Source: Verrucomicrobiota bacterium
GTDB lineage: Bacteria; Verrucomicrobiota; Verrucomicrobiia; Opitutales; Opitutaceae
Direction: 5' to 3'
Assembly (NCBI GenBank): GCA_023433275.1
Contig: JAEZDN010000087.1
Location: 1-26,479 of the forward strand
DNA length: 26,479 nt
A program made the translations under genes and the position numbers. Below, piece after piece: positions 23,389 through 26,479 of this stretch. The number at the start of each line of letters is the position of its first letter. Within the stretch, counting starts at the first letter, position 1. The notes beneath the pieces are model-generated. The model was not told the DNA's origin, did no database searches, and saw only the letters and a list, made by a program, of their open reading frames with translations.

Positions 23389-25035
23389 TCAGCCGGCGAA
23401 GGGATCGGCGCGGTAATCCCGTTCGCGATATTCGAACCAATCGAAATCGGCGGGCCTGGCCGTGCCGGACATGTCCTGGCAGGCGACGCCGACAAAATTC
23501 CCGGTGAAATTGGGCAGGCCCGGGAGCGAGGCCTCGTCCGACAGGATGCTCGCGTCGAAAACCTGGGGGAGGCGCTGCCAGTCCGGCCCGGCGCCATCGA
23601 TGCGATAGGCGAAGTACAGGCGTTCCTCGTCCACCTCGACGCGCAGTTCCACGCGCTTGCCGGTGGGGATGGGAATCGGCGGCGTGAACGCGTCAGCCAC
23701 CACGCCGTCGGGAATGGCCGACATCACGCGCAGGTGCTTGCCGAGGGTCTCGTCGTGCGAGACGTAGATATAATGGAATTTCGTCGCCCCGTAGTAGCAC
23801 ACGAGGCCGGCGAGTTGCTGGAAATGCTCGGGTTCGAATTCGAGGATGGTGGAGGCGCTGTAGCAAATGGCCTGCTGGCGGCGGGCCACGAGGGCCTGCT
23901 TGAACAAACTGCCGATGGTGTCGCGGCCGAAGAGCCGCAGGTGGCCGGGCCGGGCGGTGAGGCTGAACAGTTCATCGGGCCAGGGGGAACGCAGCCACTG
24001 GAATTCGGCGGGCAAGCGCGTGGAATCGAAATCATGACGGACCGGCGAGGCGGGGAATGGATGCGCCGGCAGGGCAGGACCGGGGGGATTGAGTTGGGGA
24101 ATGCCCTGGCCGTCGGTCGTGCGAAGCCAGTCATCCTTGCCCCAGACCATTGGCTGGAGCGCGGTCTCGCGACCCAGCACACAGCGACCGCGGTTCTTGA
24201 GGGGCCGGCCGCACAGGTAGGCGATGTAGGTTTCGCCGGCGGCGGTATCCACGAGGTCGGCGTGGCCGGCGCGTTGCAGCGGGGCGTCGGGCCGGTGGCG
24301 CGACGTTAGAATGTAGGTGTCGGGATGGAGTTCGTAGGGACCAGTCAGCGTGCGCGAGCGGCACATCGTGACGGCGTGGCCCCAGCCCGTGCCTCCCTCG
24401 GCGGTGATCAGGTAGTACCAGCCGTTGCGCTTGTAGAGGTGCGGCGCCTCGGTGAGGCCGATGGCGGTGCCCTTGAAGATGTTCACGCGGGTGCCGATCA
24501 GCTTGCGCTCCCTCACCGAATATTCCTGGAGCACGATGCCGGCGAAGCGGTTGTTGCCGGGGCGGAAATCCCAGAGCTGGTTGACGAACCATTTGCGGCC
24601 GTCGTCGTCATGAAAGAGCGACGGATCGAAGCCGCTGCTGTTCATGTACACCGGATCGGACCACTCGCCATCGATCTTGTCCGCGGTGACGAGATAGTTG
24701 TGGAAATCGCGCAGCGAGGCGCCCGAGGCGCCTCCGACGGACGTGCGGCCGTAGCGTTTCACGTCGGTGTAGATCAACCAGAACTTGCCGTCGGCGTAGG
24801 AGAGACACGGCGCCCAGATGCCGCAGGAATCGGGGTCACCGAGCATGTTCAGCTGGCTGGCTCGGGTGAGCGGGCGACAGAGCAGGCGCCAGTTCACGAG
24901 GTCGCGGGAGTGGTGGATCTGCACACCGGGGAACCATTCGAACGTGGACGTGGCGATGTAGAAGTCATCGCCGACGCGGAGGATGGACGGATCCGGATTG
25001 AAACCCGGCAGGATGGGGTTGCGGATGGTGCTCAT
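23389..25035 (-). CDS. xynB: GH43 beta-xylosidase
   Basis: This 548-residue glycoside hydrolase of family 43 starts at ATG 25035. The five-bladed propeller catalytic domain opens with NPILPGFNPDPSIL (catalytic base Asp15), continues with ATSTFEWFPGVQIHHSRDL, the pKa-modulating Asp137 in SSGFDPSLFHDDDGR, and the general acid Glu196 in GLTEAPHLYK. A C-terminal beta-sandwich (about 345-540) completes the XynB-type two-domain layout. The enzyme releases xylose from xylo-oligosaccharides by inversion. No signal peptide is seen, so it acts in the cytosol on imported sugar. Its start overlaps the stop of the transporter gene (ATGA). The frame stays open upstream to 25329, but that part lies inside the transporter gene and is rejected. 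Arabinofuranosidase activity is an alternative in this family. Confidence 0.94.
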   Translation of the reverse strand: MSTIRNPILPGFNPDPSILRVGDDFYIATSTFEWFPGVQIHHSRDLVNWRLLCRPLTRASQLNMLGDPDSCGIWAPCLSYADGKFWLIYTDVKRYGRTSVGGASGASLRDFHNYLVTADKIDGEWSDPVYMNSSGFDPSLFHDDDGRKWFVNQLWDFRPGNNRFAGIVLQEYSVRERKLIGTRVNIFKGTAIGLTEAPHLYKRNGWYYLITAEGGTGWGHAVTMCRSRTLTGPYELHPDTYILTSRHRPDAPLQRAGHADLVDTAAGETYIAYLCGRPLKNRGRCVLGRETALQPMVWGKDDWLRTTDGQGIPQLNPPGPALPAHPFPASPVRHDFDSTRLPAEFQWLRSPWPDELFSLTARPGHLRLFGRDTIGSLFKQALVARRQQAICYSASTILEFEPEHFQQLAGLVCYYGATKFHYIYVSHDETLGKHLRVMSAIPDGVVADAFTPPIPIPTGKRVELRVEVDEERLYFAYRIDGAGPDWQRLPQVFDASILSDEASLPGLPNFTGNFVGVACQDMSGTARPADFDWFEYRERDYRADPFAG

Positions 25036-26465
25036 GCGGAAGCGGCGGCGCGGCGGGCGCTCAGGTCCTTTTCGATCTGGTCGACTTTGTTTTTGCCGAG
25101 GGGGTAGATCCAGAGGGCAATGGCCTTCAGGACCGCGAACAGGGCGGGAAAGAGCGAGAAGGTGAGCGTGATGCCGAGGACGGAAGCGGCGGTCTGCATG
25201 ACGTTGGCGACATAGCCGTATTTGGCGAGGATCCAGGGCAGCAGCAGCCCGGCGACCGCAGTGCCGGTCTTGATGGCGAAGAGCGAGGCCGAGTAAACCA
25301 GACCGGTGGATCGCCGTCCGAATTTCCATTCCCCGTAATCGGCGACGTCGGCGTACATCGCCCAGACCAGGGCCGAGGCCGGGCCCATGCAGAAGGTGCC
25401 GAGCGCCTGCACGGCGAGTTGGAGCGGGAAATTATCCTTGGGAATGGCGTAGAATGCCGCCCAGCAGACGGCAGTCACCAGGGTGAGTCCCACCGAGAGG
25501 ACGCGTTTGTCGGCCACGCGGGCAAAGAAGCTGAGGCAGTACGAGCCGAGCATCTGGCAGGCCATGCCGAGGGAGATGAACACCGTGAAGCGGTCGAGCT
25601 GGCCGAACAGGATGGGCTGGTTGTCGTAGCCCGCGACGTACTTGAAATAGTAAATGGCACTGCCGTTGCGCAGGCCGATGAAAGTGAGCGAGAAGATCGA
25701 GGAGAGCAGCAGCATGACCCAGGGGTAGTTGCGAACGAGCTCCTTCAGTTCGCCCCAGGCGTGGGTTTTCTGGCCTTTCGGGACGGTGACGCGTTCCTTG
25801 GTCGTCGCGAAGCAGATGAAGAACATCACGACGGAGAGCGCCGCGAAGATCAGCATCGTGAGCTGGAAGCCCTTCAACTCGTTCACCACCTTGCCGGTGG
25901 CGTCGGCGCCATCGCCCAGCCATTTGACCAGCGGCCGACCGAGCAGCGAGATCAGCAGTCCACCACCAAAGGCGCCGACAAACCGGTAGCTCGAGGCAAG
26001 GGTGCGCACGCGTGGCGACGGGCTGATGACGCCGAGCAGCGAGGAGTACGGCACGTTGATGAACGAGTAGGCGAGCATCATGCCGCCGTACGTGAGGTAG
26101 GCGTACGTGAGTTTGCCCGACGCGCTGAGGTCGGGGCTGGCGAACAACAGATACCCGGCGACGCCGTAGGGGACGGCGAACCACAGGAGATAGGGGCGAA
26201 ACTTGCCCCAGCGGGTCTGGGTGCGGTCCGCCATCAGGCCGATCAGGGGGTCGGCGGCGGCGTCGACCAGGCGGATGACGAGAAACATGGTGGCGATCGC
26301 CGCCGGGGCCAGGCCCCACACATCCGTGTAATAGTAAGTGAGGAAAATGCCGAAGGTCTGGAAAAACAGGTTGGAGGCCGTGTCGCCCAAGGCGTAACCG
26401 ATGTACTCGGATTTGCGCAGGCCTTCCTGGGCAGGGGCGGGGGAAGAAACAGGGGCTTGATTCAT
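25032..26465 (-). CDS. GPH-family sugar:cation symporter, probably for xylosides
   Basis: This 477-residue, twelve-helix transporter belongs to the glycoside-pentoside-hexuronide (GPH) group, relatives of MelB, XylP and XynP. The N-terminus shows EYIGYALGDTASNLFFQTFG and YYYTDVWGL, then the loop DPLIGLMADRTQTRWGKFRPY, the conserved cytoplasmic signature between helices 2 and 3 (shown in shortened register). The second half contains GPASALVWAMYADVADYGEW, a GPH hallmark with buried acidic residues. It should import oligosaccharides or glycosides with sodium or protons. Coupling to the GH43 xylosidase by a four-base overlap points to xylobiose or xylo-oligosaccharides, as in xynPB pairs; this substrate is inferred from context. 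The ATG at 26465 lies 14 bases from the window edge, so any regulator or promoter is outside. Confidence 0.93.
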   Translation of the reverse strand: MNQAPVSSPAPAQEGLRKSEYIGYALGDTASNLFFQTFGIFLTYYYTDVWGLAPAAIATMFLVIRLVDAAADPLIGLMADRTQTRWGKFRPYLLWFAVPYGVAGYLLFASPDLSASGKLTYAYLTYGGMMLAYSFINVPYSSLLGVISPSPRVRTLASSYRFVGAFGGGLLISLLGRPLVKWLGDGADATGKVVNELKGFQLTMLIFAALSVVMFFICFATTKERVTVPKGQKTHAWGELKELVRNYPWVMLLLSSIFSLTFIGLRNGSAIYYFKYVAGYDNQPILFGQLDRFTVFISLGMACQMLGSYCLSFFARVADKRVLSVGLTLVTAVCWAAFYAIPKDNFPLQLAVQALGTFCMGPASALVWAMYADVADYGEWKFGRRSTGLVYSASLFAIKTGTAVAGLLLPWILAKYGYVANVMQTAASVLGITLTFSLFPALFAVLKAIALWIYPLGKNKVDQIEKDLSARRAAASA

Positions 26466-26479
26466 GCGCAGGATCGGCG

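Noticed and set aside
25036..25329. N-terminal extension of the GH43 frame
   Set aside because: It lies wholly inside the transporter gene; the family N-terminus (NPILPGFNPDPS) begins just after ATG 25035.
1..26479. tRNA, rRNA, CRISPR array, insertion sequence or prophage genes
   Set aside because: No cloverleaf, rRNA core, evenly spaced repeats, transposase or phage structural motif was recognised by eye on either strand.

Overview
The window looks like chromosomal DNA of a high-GC member of Verrucomicrobiota, most likely Opitutaceae. This rests on recognition, not a search. The clues are two ECF sigma factors fused to a membrane-anchored C-terminal region, a xyloside transporter/xylosidase pair, housekeeping genes of matching type, and translation starts that mostly lack a Shine-Dalgarno sequence. 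No rRNA, tRNA, CRISPR array, insertion sequence or prophage gene was seen. No intergenic gap reaches 300 bases; the largest holds 173.

Layout. (1) 1-6181, minus strand: purD, a secreted degenerate S41-like protein, a low-molecular-weight phosphatase, glyA, and a membrane CHASE-PAS histidine kinase cut by the window edge. A long AT-rich imperfect palindrome lies just before glyA. (2) 6304-12195, plus strand: two paralogous ECF sigma factors, each with a transmembrane segment and an extracytoplasmic domain; a stand-alone membrane-anchored copy of that domain; and a membrane-bound beta-lactamase-fold serine hydrolase. (3) 12317-14227, minus: a large protein ending in a LOG-like Rossmann domain. 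(4) 14401-17134, plus: a secreted FKBP prolyl isomerase with a clear terminator, then aroK overlapping queG. (5) 17177-18758, minus: a GT4 glycosyltransferase followed by a hot-dog thioesterase. (6) 18900-23332, plus: an ACP-FabZ-like fusion, a ketoacyl synthase, a short-chain reductase and an MGDG/UgtP-type glycosyltransferase. (7) 23389-26465, minus: a GPH-family transporter overlapping a GH43 beta-xylosidase.

How the parts may work together. Region 1 links purine synthesis and one-carbon supply (PurD, GlyA). Region 2 looks like a membrane-signalling module: the sigma factors appear tethered to the membrane by their own C-termini, and the domain outside is duplicated, split and re-used among neighbours. 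Regions 5 and 6 flank one divergent promoter region and together hold most of the parts of a small acyl-chain and glycolipid pathway. Region 7 takes up and cleaves xylo-oligosaccharides. The two best candidates for something undescribed are the tandem sigma/ectodomain locus and the ACP-dehydratase/KAS/SDR/glycosyltransferase cluster.
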